The notes under the pieces: model-generated
Databases searched by the model: none
What the model was told of the DNA's origin: nothing
Seen by the model: the letters and a program-made list of their open reading frames with translations, nothing else
Assembly: GCA_023460395.1 (NCBI GenBank)
Contig: JAEWQB010000019.1
Span: forward strand, 62,001-126,000
DNA: 64,000 nt
Source: Pseudomonadota bacterium
GTDB taxonomy: Bacteria; Desulfobacterota; Desulfovibrionia; Desulfovibrionales; Desulfovibrionaceae
Direction: 5' to 3'
Translations under genes and position numbers: made by a program
Shown here: positions 16,307-25,790 of the stretch, in pieces
How the letters are laid out: each line of letters opens with the position of its first letter
Numbering within the stretch: the first letter of the stretch is position 1

Positions 16307-17563
16307 ATGTCTCACGCATCGGAACCCAAACAGCGGAAGGGAGAGTTCGGCCTTATCTTCAGGTTACTTATTGGCATTGCTGCCGGGGTCGTTTTGGGCC
16401 TTACAGCCAACGTCGGCGTGATGGAGGTAGTTGTTTCAATCAAGTACCTGCTTGGACAACTGATTTTCTATACCGTACCACTAGTTATTATCGCGTTCAT
16501 CGCCCCGGCGATTACCCGGCTTGGACAAAACGCCAGCAAAATGCTCGCTGCGGGCGTGAGCCTGGCGTATCTTTCCGCCGTGGGGGCAGCGACCATGGCG
16601 GCTGTGGCGGGATATCTGATCATTCCCCATCTCTCTATCGTTACCGAGGTGGAAGGGCTGCGAGAATTGCCGGAAGTGGTCTTCCAACTAGGCATTCCGC
16701 CCATTATGTCGGTTATGACCGCACTGGTTACCGCTATTTTGCTGGGTGTGGCGACTCTATGGAGCGGAGCAAAGCAGATTGAGCGTCTGCTCTGTGAGTT
16801 TGAAGGCCTCATGATGCAGGTGGTAGTCCGGGTAGTTATCCCCGTGCTTCCCTTCTTTATTGCCGCTACGTTTTCCGGATTGGCCTACGAGGGGAGCCTT
16901 ACCCGGCAGCTTCCTGTGTTTCTTGAAGTCATCGGTATTGTTCTTATCGGTCATGTTATCTGGCTCATGGTGCTGTACCTGCTTGGTGGCGCGGTTTCCG
17001 GGCGTAACCCGTGGGAGGTGGTACGCCACTACTCGCCCGCGTGTCTCACCGCCGTGGGGACCATGTCCAGCGCTGCTACGCTGCCCGTGGCTCTGGAGTG
17101 CGCGGCGAAATCCAAAGTACTCAGCCGGGATACGGTGGAGTTCATGATCCCGCTGGGGGCAACGATTCATTTGTGCGGGTCTGTGCTGACAGAAACCTTC
17201 TTCGCCATGACCATTTCGCAAATGCTGTACGGTCAGTTGCCGGAGGTAGGGACTATGATTCTCTTTATTACGCTGTTCGGTGTGTTCGCCATCGGGGCGC
17301 CCGGTGTGCCCGGCGGCACGGTTATGGCTTCGCTGGGTATAGTGGTGGGCGTTCTTGGGTTTGATCCCGCCGGGGTGGCCTTGCTGCTTGCTATTTTCGC
17401 TTTGCAGGACAGCTTTGGCACCGCGTGCAACGTAACGGGAGACGGGGCGTTGGCCCTGATGCTGGAAGGCATCTTCAACAGAAACGGCGAACTGCAACGG
17501 GGGCGCAGCCAACAGGCGTGTGGAGCCGGAGAACGCGACATGGCAGGGACGCGGGCGGAGTAG
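16307..17563 (+). CDS. dicarboxylate/amino acid:cation symporter (DAACS family)
   Basis: A 418-residue membrane transporter with about eight hydrophobic segments. The family signatures SSAATLPVALEC and IPLGATIHLCGSV are present, as is the substrate/cation-site region GAPGVPGGTVMASLG followed by QDSFGTACNVTGDGA. Members import glutamate, aspartate, serine/threonine, cystine or C4 dicarboxylates with sodium or protons. Next to a cysteine desulfidase, an amino acid substrate (cysteine, cystine or serine) is more likely than a dicarboxylate, by inference. AAAGGAG precedes the ATG at 16307. The stop is 34 bases before the next gene. Confidence 0.9.
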   Translation: MSHASEPKQRKGEFGLIFRLLIGIAAGVVLGLTANVGVMEVVVSIKYLLGQLIFYTVPLVIIAFIAPAITRLGQNASKMLAAGVSLAYLSAVGAATMAAVAGYLIIPHLSIVTEVEGLRELPEVVFQLGIPPIMSVMTALVTAILLGVATLWSGAKQIERLLCEFEGLMMQVVVRVVIPVLPFFIAATFSGLAYEGSLTRQLPVFLEVIGIVLIGHVIWLMVLYLLGGAVSGRNPWEVVRHYSPACLTAVGTMSSAATLPVALECAAKSKVLSRDTVEFMIPLGATIHLCGSVLTETFFAMTISQMLYGQLPEVGTMILFITLFGVFAIGAPGVPGGTVMASLGIVVGVLGFDPAGVALLLAIFALQDSFGTACNVTGDGALALMLEGIFNRNGELQRGRSQQACGAGERDMAGTRAE

Positions 17564-17597
17564 GTTCGTGCCAGCCATATACCAACGGGATACAGGT

Positions 17598-18875
17598 ATG
17601 ATGAAATCCGAATGGTCTGACTACATAGCCCTGCTTAACCGTGAAGTGGTGCCCGCTTTAGGATGCACCGAACCGGTCACCATTGCCCTAGCGTCGGCGA
17701 GGGCGACCCGTGAACTGGGAGTGCTTCCAGAGCGGATTACGGTGCGCGTAAGTGGTAATTTGCTTAAGAACGGCATGGGGGTGGGCGTTCCCGGTACGGG
17801 AATGACCGGACTGGGCATTGCCGCGGCGGTGGGAGCCACCGGAGGAAATGCCGACCTTGGCCTTGAGGTGTTGCGCGATCTCACCGGGGAGCAGGTGGAG
17901 CAGGGCAAACACATGCTGGCGGAAAAACGTGTGGAGGTGCTCCTCGCGAAGACGGACGAGTTGCTTTATGCCGAGGTGGACGTGGCGGCGGGGGAGAACC
18001 ACGCCCGTTGCGTTATCGCCAGAGAGCACACCGCTGTGGTGCTGGCGGAACGGAATGGCGAAGAGCGGTTTTCCGCGCCGTGGCCCGGCGAGGAAGGAGG
18101 ACAGGGCGCATGGCCTCTGAGCATGGAACGTATTTATGACTTTGCGGTGAATGCTCCCTTTGCGGAGATTGCGTTCATTCTGGAATCGGCCCGGCTGAAC
18201 GAAGCCATAGCCTTGCAGGGGATGGAACGCGAGTGGGGCCTTAAGGTCGGGCGCTCCATGGAAGAAGATATTCGGCAGGGGCTGCGTGCCGACGATATGG
18301 CTTCCTTTGCCATAAAAATGGCTGCCGCCGCGTCCGATGCCCGTATGGATGGTATTATGCTGCCCGTGATGAGCAACTCCGGCAGCGGCAATCAGGGCAT
18401 CACCGCCACCGTTCCCGTGGTGGCCTTTGCCATCCGCCTGAACGCGGATGACGAGGCGTTGGCGCGTGCGCTGATAATGAGCCACCTTACCGCTATTCAC
18501 CTGAAGCATCATCTGGGGCGGCTGTCCGCACTATGCGGGGCTATTTTGGCTGCCACCGGTTCCAGTTGCGGCATTGTAATGTTGCTGGGCGGTGGTTTGC
18601 AGGAAATCGGCTATGCCGTGAAAAATATGGTGGGCAACATCACGGGTATGATTTGCGACGGAGCGAAGACGTCGTGCGCCCTTAAAGTGGCTTCCGCTGT
18701 GGAGGCGGGCATTCAGGCCGCCTTGCTGGCCCGTAAAGGCACTGCCGTAAGCGGACGCGAGGGCATTGTGGACGATGATCTGGAAACGTCCATCCGTAAT
18801 CTGGGACGCCTCGGCTCCTGCGGTATGGCGGAAACGGACAAGGTCATCCTCGACATTATGGTCGCTAAGCAATGA
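17598..18875 (+). CDS. cyuA: L-cysteine desulfidase / UPF0597 family, CyuA-like
   Basis: A 425-residue protein of the UPF0597 family, distantly related to iron-sulfur serine dehydratases. It includes EVVPALGCTEPVTIALASARA near the N-terminus, MPVMSNSGSGNQGITATVP in the middle, and ...NITGMICDGAKTSCALKVAS near the C-terminus. The three cysteines in those conserved positions are candidate cluster ligands. Characterised relatives convert L-cysteine to sulfide, ammonia and pyruvate. The ATG at 17598 or the next codon (17601) may be the start; the ribosome binding site is weak. The gene is last in the module with the YheO-type regulator, RidA and the symporter. A serine dehydratase role is the main alternative. 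Confidence 0.85.
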   Translation: MMKSEWSDYIALLNREVVPALGCTEPVTIALASARATRELGVLPERITVRVSGNLLKNGMGVGVPGTGMTGLGIAAAVGATGGNADLGLEVLRDLTGEQVEQGKHMLAEKRVEVLLAKTDELLYAEVDVAAGENHARCVIAREHTAVVLAERNGEERFSAPWPGEEGGQGAWPLSMERIYDFAVNAPFAEIAFILESARLNEAIALQGMEREWGLKVGRSMEEDIRQGLRADDMASFAIKMAAAASDARMDGIMLPVMSNSGSGNQGITATVPVVAFAIRLNADDEALARALIMSHLTAIHLKHHLGRLSALCGAILAATGSSCGIVMLLGGGLQEIGYAVKNMVGNITGMICDGAKTSCALKVASAVEAGIQAALLARKGTAVSGREGIVDDDLETSIRNLGRLGSCGMAETDKVILDIMVAKQ

Positions 18876-18919
18876 CGTACACACACCCGTCGGGCAGGAT
18901 GCTGTCCGGCGGTTCCCCG

Positions 18920-18948
18920 CGCCCGTCCCCCATGGGGGCGGGCGTTTT
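18920..18948 (+). terminator. rho-independent terminator after the cysteine module
   Basis: CGCCCGTCCCC (18920-18930) pairs with GGGGGCGGGCG (18934-18944) with one wobble, followed by TTTT. Confidence 0.8.
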
Positions 18949-19110
18949 GGTGTATGCTGCGCGTCCGTAAGCAGCAGGGGGGGCGTGCGGAAAAGCTGAC
19001 GGTCTGACCCTTTATCCTGTTCTCCATACAGGCTGCGCAGGGGAAATAGCTTTAGCAAGGCTTGCGGGAGGAAGGGAACATTTTTTTGAATGTGTTTTGG
19101 CGGAGGTGTG

Positions 19111-19152
19111 ATGACTCACCGTTCCCGTGTCCTCTCCGGTGTTTGCGCCTGA
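19111..19152 (+). CDS. possible 13-codon leader ORF before the helicase gene
   Basis: ATG at 19111 directly follows GGAGG (19102-19106) and encodes MTHRSRVLSGVCA, stopping at 19150-19152. That is 10 bases before the most plausible helicase ATG at 19163. It is the best ribosome binding site in the region, so translation may reach the helicase by coupling. Whether the peptide itself matters cannot be told. Confidence 0.35.
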   Translation: MTHRSRVLSGVCA

Positions 19153-19162
19153 CAGGCGCGGC

Positions 19163-22100
19163 ATGTTCTGCTATCTGAAGGCCATGCTCCACGCCACGCA
19201 ACCCCGCTCCGCATTGCGAACTCCGCAGGCCACGCGTCCCCATTCCGCGAATCCGTTATTCGCTCCACTCATGCATCCGCTGGGGGATGTGGGGTTTGTC
19301 TTCGCGCACACGGCGCTCTTGCCGGGGCAAGCGCCACAGCCCTATGCGGTTGCCGCCATACGCCTTACGCCGAACGGCAAACGCAGCGAATATACTTCGC
19401 TGATTCACGTGGAACAAACCCGCGCTCGCGACTACATGCACTCCCACATCAGCCGCCGCATGCTGGTGAACGCTCCGGGCGCGGATGCCGTTCGGGATGA
19501 ATTATGCGCGTTTCTGGCAGGGTTGGAGTGCGTGTGCTGTTTTGACCCGTATGACTCGCCGCAGGCTCTGGACACGCTGCTTCAGGACACACGGATATTT
19601 GATCTGGGATTCGCGGCGGATTTTTTTATGCCGTGGGCGGTCAGTTCCTCCACCCGACAGCTTTGGGAAACCGTGCATGGTCGGGCGCGCGAGAAGGTGA
19701 GTTTTTCCGCGGAGGAAGGCGTGGCGCTGTGCGTGGACTTCGCTAAGTACCTGTTCGGTGACGTCTTGTCGGATACGCGGTTCCCCGGCGTGCGGGCCTT
19801 GCGGGAATACCTTGGACGAAGCGACACCCTTTTCGGCGATGTGTGTTGTCATCTGTTACGCCATTTCTCCGAATATTTCGGCAGCGGGCTACTGACGCCG
19901 GTTTCTGGTGAGGACACTGCGGACTGGCAACAATTTTTGGAAGAGGCCTTGCCAGACGCAAAACTGTTGTCCACGCGCAAGCAACGCAGCCCACGGGATG
20001 CGGCAGAGTCGCAGAATCAGGCCCGCCCGCTCAGGCAAACAGCAACAGGAGCCACCCTTGCCGATATTTCGACAGACAGCCCCGGAGCTGAAACCGGCGT
20101 GACCGTTGCCGTGACCGGCACAGTTGCCGGGCTTCCCGCGCGTGCGGGAGACACCGGGGCGATGGGGGCCACGCAGCCCTTTTCGCCCTTGCCCGAAGAA
20201 GGCATGCGGGAACTGTTCGGTCAATTGGCGCATAGCCAGCGCGGATATCGGGTCCGCGAGGCGCAGATAACATACGCAAAGCATGTGGCCCGCGCGCTGA
20301 ACACCACTGCGGTGGCCTGTATCGAAGCGGGCACGGGCACAGGAAAAACGCTGGGATATCTGTTGCCGGTTATGGAATTTCTCAAGCGGAATCCCTCACA
20401 GCGCGTGGCAGTGGCTACCTATACAAAAAGTTTACAAAATCAGTTGTATGGCAATGAAATTGCCACCTGCCGGAAACTGTTCGGGCAATATCGGGATATT
20501 CCCGTGGCGTTGGTCAAAGGAAAAAGCAACTATGTGTGCGCCCGCAAACTGGATGACGCTTACTCCCCCGGTCTGACCGGAGCGGACCTGCTCACGTGGC
20601 TGTTTTTCGTGAACATTTGTTACCGGCACCGGCAGGCGGATTGCGAGGATATCTCGCCCCGGCTGCGCCGCAGGCTGGACACGCGGCGGCAACTCACGGC
20701 GCTGATGCTGGAAGTTTCCGCGGGCAGTGGCTGCCACACTTCGCACACGCGATGCCCGGCGCAGGTGGTCACGGCGGAAGCCGCCCGCGCCCGGCTTGTG
20801 GTGACAAACCATAACAAACTCATTCTCATGGAAAAGGATGGAAAGCTCAACGGGCTGTTCCGCCATTGTATTATTGATGAAGCCAACCATTTTGAGGACG
20901 CGGTGCGTAACGCCGTTAGCCCGGAATTTTCTACGGCGGACCTGTTTGGACAGCTTCGCTATCTGCAGGAGCAATGCAGGCGTGTGGTGGCTTCCAACGC
21001 GTCGGAAAGGGAAAAAGAGCACGCGGACGAGGCGTTAGACGCCATGGACGCGTTGGTCCGCCAGCTAGGTGATCTGCGTGAGCGCTTTTTGCAGATGGAC
21101 AGGGGAACGCTGGGGGGGGCGGTTTCCTTGCACGCGGCGCATAAGGCCTTTTCAGAAGGGCATGCACGGACAGACCTGACGCGGTTGCAAGCGCTACTGG
21201 AAGCGGTCTTGGAGCGTACGGCCCTTTTCACCGGGAAGCAGGCCGCCCGCTTGGGATTGACATATAGGCAACTTTCCCGATGTCGCACCATGCGCACGCT
21301 CATGCACGAGGCGCTTTTTACCTTGTCGCAAATACGGGCCGGACTGGAGGCTCAGGGTACGTGGCAGGCGGTACAGGTGTTTCCGCGCGGTTGGGTGCTG
21401 TCCGGCGGGCATATATATGTAGGCCCGCTGGTGCGTAATCATATCTTGTCCCGGCGGGATGCGGTCATTTTTACCTCAGCCACACTCACGCATCAGTCCA
21501 GTTTCGACCCTTTCCGGCGCAGCATTGGGTTGGGCAAAGGACCGCAGGTGGTGTTTGATTCTGAGGAACTTCCCCCAAAACCCTGCTTTGTTACCCGCGT
21601 CGCTGCGCCGTTTGTGCCGGATGTGTCGCTGGTGGTGCCGTCGGGAACCCCCTCCGCTGTCTTTGAACACAAAACAGCGTGGCTCGCGCATGTGGCGCGG
21701 GAGATTCCCCGTCTTATCGAGTCCAATCGGGGGGCGACCTTGGTGCTGTGCGCCAGCTACGACGATCTGGACGCGCTGCGGGAGCGGCTAGAGCGGGAAT
21801 ACGACGGCGAATATCCGTTGCTGTTTCAGAAGAAAGGTGAATCGCCCGCCGCCTTGTGCGACGAATTTCGCGCCGCCAAAGAAAGCGTGCTGTTTGGCGT
21901 GGAAACCTTCTGGCACGGGGTCGACTTTCCCGGCGACACGCTCACGCAGGTTATCATCACCCGGCTGCCTTTCCCGTCCCCATCCTCTCCGCTGATGGAA
22001 GCCCGTAGACGATTTTTGTCAGAGGCCGCCTACTGGGAACGGCATAGGTATGAAACCGCCATCAAGTTTCGGCAGGGCATGGGCCGACTGATTCGCCGCG

Positions 22101-22237
22101 AAACCGACAGCGGAATCGTGGTGGTGTTGGATAGCCGCTTGCTTGCCAATCGCTGGCTGGCTCCCGGCAGGCCCAGCAGAATCGTCGAGGGGCTGGAGAA
22201 CCTGCCAGAGCGCCACCGGCGCGGGCGCGGCGTCTAG
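19163..22237 (+). CDS. large DinG-like ATP-dependent DNA helicase
   Basis: About 1024 residues, much longer than E. coli DinG. The last 660 residues form an XPD/DinG-type helicase: Walker A (EAGTGTGKT) near residue 388, a Walker B of DEAN rather than DEAH near 570, HGVDFPG, and the final motif QGMGRLIRRETDSG. Cysteines in NYVC and CHTSHTRCP lie where DinG binds an iron-sulfur cluster, but only three are well placed. The N-terminal 330 residues resemble a decayed DnaQ-type exonuclease (VGFVFAHTALL ... where active enzymes have acidic residues). The start is uncertain: GTG 19127, ATG 19163 or ATG 19184. It probably acts in DNA repair or R-loop removal. A run of eight G lies at 21112-21119. Confidence 0.85.
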   Translation: MFCYLKAMLHATQPRSALRTPQATRPHSANPLFAPLMHPLGDVGFVFAHTALLPGQAPQPYAVAAIRLTPNGKRSEYTSLIHVEQTRARDYMHSHISRRMLVNAPGADAVRDELCAFLAGLECVCCFDPYDSPQALDTLLQDTRIFDLGFAADFFMPWAVSSSTRQLWETVHGRAREKVSFSAEEGVALCVDFAKYLFGDVLSDTRFPGVRALREYLGRSDTLFGDVCCHLLRHFSEYFGSGLLTPVSGEDTADWQQFLEEALPDAKLLSTRKQRSPRDAAESQNQARPLRQTATGATLADISTDSPGAETGVTVAVTGTVAGLPARAGDTGAMGATQPFSPLPEEGMRELFGQLAHSQRGYRVREAQITYAKHVARALNTTAVACIEAGTGTGKTLGYLLPVMEFLKRNPSQRVAVATYTKSLQNQLYGNEIATCRKLFGQYRDIPVALVKGKSNYVCARKLDDAYSPGLTGADLLTWLFFVNICYRHRQADCEDISPRLRRRLDTRRQLTALMLEVSAGSGCHTSHTRCPAQVVTAEAARARLVVTNHNKLILMEKDGKLNGLFRHCIIDEANHFEDAVRNAVSPEFSTADLFGQLRYLQEQCRRVVASNASEREKEHADEALDAMDALVRQLGDLRERFLQMDRGTLGGAVSLHAAHKAFSEGHARTDLTRLQALLEAVLERTALFTGKQAARLGLTYRQLSRCRTMRTLMHEALFTLSQIRAGLEAQGTWQAVQVFPRGWVLSGGHIYVGPLVRNHILSRRDAVIFTSATLTHQSSFDPFRRSIGLGKGPQVVFDSEELPPKPCFVTRVAAPFVPDVSLVVPSGTPSAVFEHKTAWLAHVAREIPRLIESNRGATLVLCASYDDLDALRERLEREYDGEYPLLFQKKGESPAALCDEFRAAKESVLFGVETFWHGVDFPGDTLTQVIITRLPFPSPSSPLMEARRRFLSEAAYWERHRYETAIKFRQGMGRLIRRETDSGIVVVLDSRLLANRWLAPGRPSRIVEGLENLPERHRRGRGV

Positions 22238-23517
22238 CGCGAAAGCAGCAGGAAGTACGCCACCCCGGAAAGAAAGATCAGCAGCGAGGGCAGGGCGATG
22301 CGCCGCCACGCTTTGCCTATGCCTACGTTGAAGTATTGGCAGGTGAGCACGAAGCAGATATGCAGGGGCGAGGACATAATGCCTGTGTAGCCGCTGAAAA
22401 TAGCTAGCATAATGTATGGCATTTGCTGGTCTTGCATGCCCGCCTGTGCCAGCAATCCGGTAATAAGCGGAAAGGTGGAACCCACATACGCGAGGGTAAT
22501 ACCTGAGACAAATCCTACCAAAAAGGGAAGCAGGGTGCAGGTAATGAATAGTGCCGTGCGCCCGCCCGCCAATTTTGCTAATTCTGTAATAACCCCGGCA
22601 GCGTGCAGGGTATCTTTGAAAATGAAGATAACCACTACCACGCCCAGCATGGTCCACAGGTGTTTGCGGCACAGAGCGTCCCGCACTATGGGGCCGCTGC
22701 CCGGATTTTGCGCCAGCGCCACCAGAATGGCGGCAAGCAGCGCAGCCATCACACCAATTTCAAAGGGAATGCCCGGCAGTAACAGGCCGATGCCTATTTC
22801 CATAACCACCGCACCCACAATGGCGACCAGCAGGGGGCGGCCCGCTACCAGCACCTTGCGGATGTCGCGCTCGCCGGTAATGGTCGCTTCCTTGGAAATG
22901 TCCAGCGGCAAAACGCCGGGGCGCAGCAGAAAAATCCAGCCCAGCGTAAGAGTGATGCCCAGCGCGGGCAGCCCGTACAGAACAAGCACGCCAATGGAAA
23001 TATCGCAGATGGTGGCGGCAAGTATCAGGCCGGGGTACAGGGGCCACGTGGTTTCCCATATGTGGCGAAACCAGTAGTTGAGTAGCACCTTGTCTTCACC
23101 GGGAACATTAAGCCGCTCCGCCACGTTACCCAGCATGGGCGCGGAAAATACCGCGCCACCGGGCATGGGCAGCAGGCCGATGAGCGCGGGGAAAAACACA
23201 AGCCGCAGACGCGGGTGCCGCAAATATCCCGCCAGACTCTCCATGAGCCGTCCGGCCTGGCCCGTTTTATCCAGCACATCGCTAAGTACAAGTATGAGGG
23301 CGAGAATGATGGCAAGATAGAGCGTTTGAGGCGTGGTTAGCGCGTTCCAGACGGTTTCCGGCCATAGAGCCACCGGCAGGGCGAAGAGCAGAGCCAGTGA
23401 AAGACTGCCCAGTGCGATGGAAAGGAGCAGGCCTACCCGCAACCGGAGCGCCGTGAGCATGATAGCGAAGACGGCGATGAGCTTATACAGAGGCATGAAG
23501 GAAGCAAGCGAGAGCAT
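22234..23517 (-). CDS. DUF401 family integral membrane protein
   Basis: About 427 residues, very hydrophobic, with ten or more membrane segments. FFPALIGLLPMPGGAVFSAPM and NYWFRHIWETTWPLYPG are hallmarks of DUF401, a family related to anion/permease-type transporters; the substrate is unknown. The stop overlaps the convergent helicase stop by 4 bases. The ATG at 23517 is chosen because the 89 upstream codons in frame look non-coding; an ATG at 23496 is also possible. There is no obvious operon partner. Confidence 0.85.
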   Translation of the reverse strand: MLSLASFMPLYKLIAVFAIMLTALRLRVGLLLSIALGSLSLALLFALPVALWPETVWNALTTPQTLYLAIILALILVLSDVLDKTGQAGRLMESLAGYLRHPRLRLVFFPALIGLLPMPGGAVFSAPMLGNVAERLNVPGEDKVLLNYWFRHIWETTWPLYPGLILAATICDISIGVLVLYGLPALGITLTLGWIFLLRPGVLPLDISKEATITGERDIRKVLVAGRPLLVAIVGAVVMEIGIGLLLPGIPFEIGVMAALLAAILVALAQNPGSGPIVRDALCRKHLWTMLGVVVVIFIFKDTLHAAGVITELAKLAGGRTALFITCTLLPFLVGFVSGITLAYVGSTFPLITGLLAQAGMQDQQMPYIMLAIFSGYTGIMSSPLHICFVLTCQYFNVGIGKAWRRIALPSLLIFLSGVAYFLLLSR

Positions 23518-23735
23518 GAAGGTGTGATCCTGACGTATGAAGGTGCAAAGCCCTCTCTTCCCCCCTTTTCCCGGATTTGTAAATAGTTTGCTCATGCGCT
23601 CAAACAGTGAGACGGGGGCCATAGACGCGGTGGTACTGAAAGCATTGAGAGAATTTTTTGAATCCGGCACGCGGAAAGACTGGCATTTCGCCCGGTCCTG
23701 AACGGAGAGCGGCATATGGCGGCGGTTATGCCCAT

Positions 23736-23775
23736 GCAAAACGGGGCGGACCGTTCGTACAGAAGGTCCGCCCCG
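23736..23775 (-). terminator. rho-independent terminator of purDE
   Basis: CGGGGCGGACC (23742-23752) pairs with GGTCCGCCCCG (23765-23775). Read on the minus strand, the stem is followed by TTTT. It lies 35 bases beyond the purE stop. Confidence 0.8.
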
Positions 23776-23809
23776 TGAAATCATGGCGAAAGCAGTTGCC
23801 GGAGCGCTG

Positions 23810-24316
23810 TTATCGATTTTTTGTCATGCGGGCTTCCAGTTCGTGCGCGCTGGCGAGCACTTGCTCCTGCATCTCTTTGCGCGCGGCGGCTAGCTTGCGG
23901 GCTATTTCCGGGTCTTGCAGCGCAATGATCTGGGCGGCGAACCACGCGGCGTTTTTTGCCCCGGCCTTGTCCAAAGCCAGAGTGCCCACGGGATAACCGG
24001 GAGGCATCATCACCGTGGAGAGCAGTGCGTCCATGCCGCCCAGCTTGGAAGCGGTAACGGGAACACCCAGCACGGGCTTTGTGGTGCGGGCGGCTACGGC
24101 ACCGGCAAGGTGCGCGGCCATGCCTGCCGCGCAGATGAAGACTTGGCAACCATCTTTGTCCAGTGTGTCCACCAATTGTTCTGTGCGTTCCGGCGTGCGG
24201 TGGGCCGAACTGACGGTGAACAGGTAGCTGATGCCCAGTTTGTCCAAAACCTCGGTGCAGGGGCGCATGGTTTCTTCATCGGACAGGCTGCCCATGAATA
24301 TTCCGACTTGCGGCAT
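23810..24316 (-). CDS. purE: N5-carboxyaminoimidazole ribonucleotide mutase PurE
   Basis: A 168-residue PurE, the usual length. MGSLSDEETM, SAHRTPERT, ICAAGMAAHLAGAVA and GVPV are the family motifs; the SAHRTP histidine is the catalytic region. It converts N5-CAIR to CAIR in purine synthesis, or is a direct AIR carboxylase if PurK is absent; no purK is in the window. The glycine spacing does not by itself settle which class. AGGAGA lies 7 bases before the ATG at 24316. It follows purD by 44 bases in one operon. Confidence 0.93.
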   Translation of the reverse strand: MPQVGIFMGSLSDEETMRPCTEVLDKLGISYLFTVSSAHRTPERTEQLVDTLDKDGCQVFICAAGMAAHLAGAVAARTTKPVLGVPVTASKLGGMDALLSTVMMPPGYPVGTLALDKAGAKNAAWFAAQIIALQDPEIARKLAAARKEMQEQVLASAHELEARMTKNR

Positions 24317-24360
24317 CGTGTTGTCTCCTGACGGTTGCAGGGTAAAAGGGTGAGAGGGCG

Positions 24361-25629
24361 TTATTTTAGGCCTTTGAATCCTATGTCGCGGCGGCAGTAC
24401 AGGCTGTCCATACGCAACCGGTCCACACCTTCGTAAGCGCGTTTTTGCGCATCGGCAAGGGTGGCCCCCGGCGCGGTAACGCACAGTATGCGCCCACCGT
24501 TGGCACGGGTGACGCCGTTTTCCAGCACGGTGCCCGCCTGAAAGACCTTAACGCCGGGCACGGCTTCGGCCTCGGCTATGCCGGAAATAGCCATGCCCTT
24601 GGGGTATTCGCCGGGGTAGCCCGCCGCGGCGATAACCACGCCCAGTGTCGACTCCGCGCGAATGGAGAGCGGCGTTTCCGCCAGACGGCCTTCAATGCAA
24701 GCCATCATGACCTCTGACAGGTCGCTTTCTAAGCGCATAAGCAGCGGCTGGCACTCAGGATCGCCGAAGCGCACATTAAATTCCAGCACGTAGGGGCCTT
24801 TGGCGGTCATCATTAGGCCCGCATATAAAATGCCGATAAAAGGCTTATCCTTGCTGGACAGGGTTTCGCACACGGGCTTCATGACCAGATCAATGATCTC
24901 GTCATAGCGTTCGGCGGGCAGAACAGGAGCGGGGCTGTATGCGCCCATGCCGCCGGTGTTGGGACCGGTGTCGCCGTCGCCGACGGCCTTGTGGTCCTGC
25001 GAGGAAGGCAGCGGTTTTACCGTTTTGCCATCGCAAAAGGCAATAAAAGAGGCTTCTTCGCCTATGAGGCACTCTTCAATGACCACGTGCGCCCCGGACG
25101 AGCCAAATGCCTTTTTAAGCATAATGTCTTCAAGCGCCGCGATAGCTTCCCCTGTGGTTTGCGCCACGATGACGCCTTTGCCGGCTGCCAGCCCGTCGGC
25201 TTTGACCACAATGGGAGCGCCAACCTGCAGAACATATTCGCGGGCGTCTTCGAATTCATCAAATACGCCAAAGGCGGCGGTGGGCACACCGGCTTCGTCC
25301 ATAATACGCTTGGCAAACGCTTTGGAACCTTCCAACTGGGCCGCATATGCGTTGGGTCCGAAGCAGGGAATGCCCGCGAGGTCCAGCGCGTCTTTTATGC
25401 CCAGTACGAGCGGAAGTTCCGGGCCGGGAACCACAAGGTCTATACGCTGGTCTTTGGCGAAGGCCACCAGCGCGGGAATGTCGTCCACGGCAATGGGCAC
25501 ATTGGTGCCCTCAAGGGCGGTGCCGCCGTTGCCGGGGGCGATGAAGATCGTATCTACGTTCGGGCTTTGGCGCAGTTTCCATGCAAGGGCATGTTCGCGC
25601 CCGCCGTTGCCGATGATCAGAATCCGCAC
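24361..25629 (-). CDS. purD: phosphoribosylamine-glycine ligase PurD
   Basis: A 422-residue ATP-grasp enzyme that joins glycine to 5-phosphoribosylamine to give GAR. The start reads MRILIIGNGGREHALAWKL with a GTG codon at 25629 and GGAGG 6 bases before it. The ATP-grasp core includes VKADGLAAGKGV and GGMGAYSPAPV, and NVRFGDPECQ lies in the metal-binding region. It is the first gene of a purD-purE operon ended by the hairpin at 23742-23775. Confidence 0.95.
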   Translation of the reverse strand: MRILIIGNGGREHALAWKLRQSPNVDTIFIAPGNGGTALEGTNVPIAVDDIPALVAFAKDQRIDLVVPGPELPLVLGIKDALDLAGIPCFGPNAYAAQLEGSKAFAKRIMDEAGVPTAAFGVFDEFEDAREYVLQVGAPIVVKADGLAAGKGVIVAQTTGEAIAALEDIMLKKAFGSSGAHVVIEECLIGEEASFIAFCDGKTVKPLPSSQDHKAVGDGDTGPNTGGMGAYSPAPVLPAERYDEIIDLVMKPVCETLSSKDKPFIGILYAGLMMTAKGPYVLEFNVRFGDPECQPLLMRLESDLSEVMMACIEGRLAETPLSIRAESTLGVVIAAAGYPGEYPKGMAISGIAEAEAVPGVKVFQAGTVLENGVTRANGGRILCVTAPGATLADAQKRAYEGVDRLRMDSLYCRRDIGFKGLK

Positions 25630-25790
25630 GTTGGGCCTCCGTGTGGCTTTTACCGGAGCGGTCCGGCTGTTTTAAGGGAAGCGGGACAATCTCGTAGCTT
25701 GCGTGTTGTGGTGTGGGCCTGATACAGCTTTTTCCCGTCCGGTTCAAGATTTGTTCGTTCATCCCATGGCATCGCGAGAGGAGAGTTACC

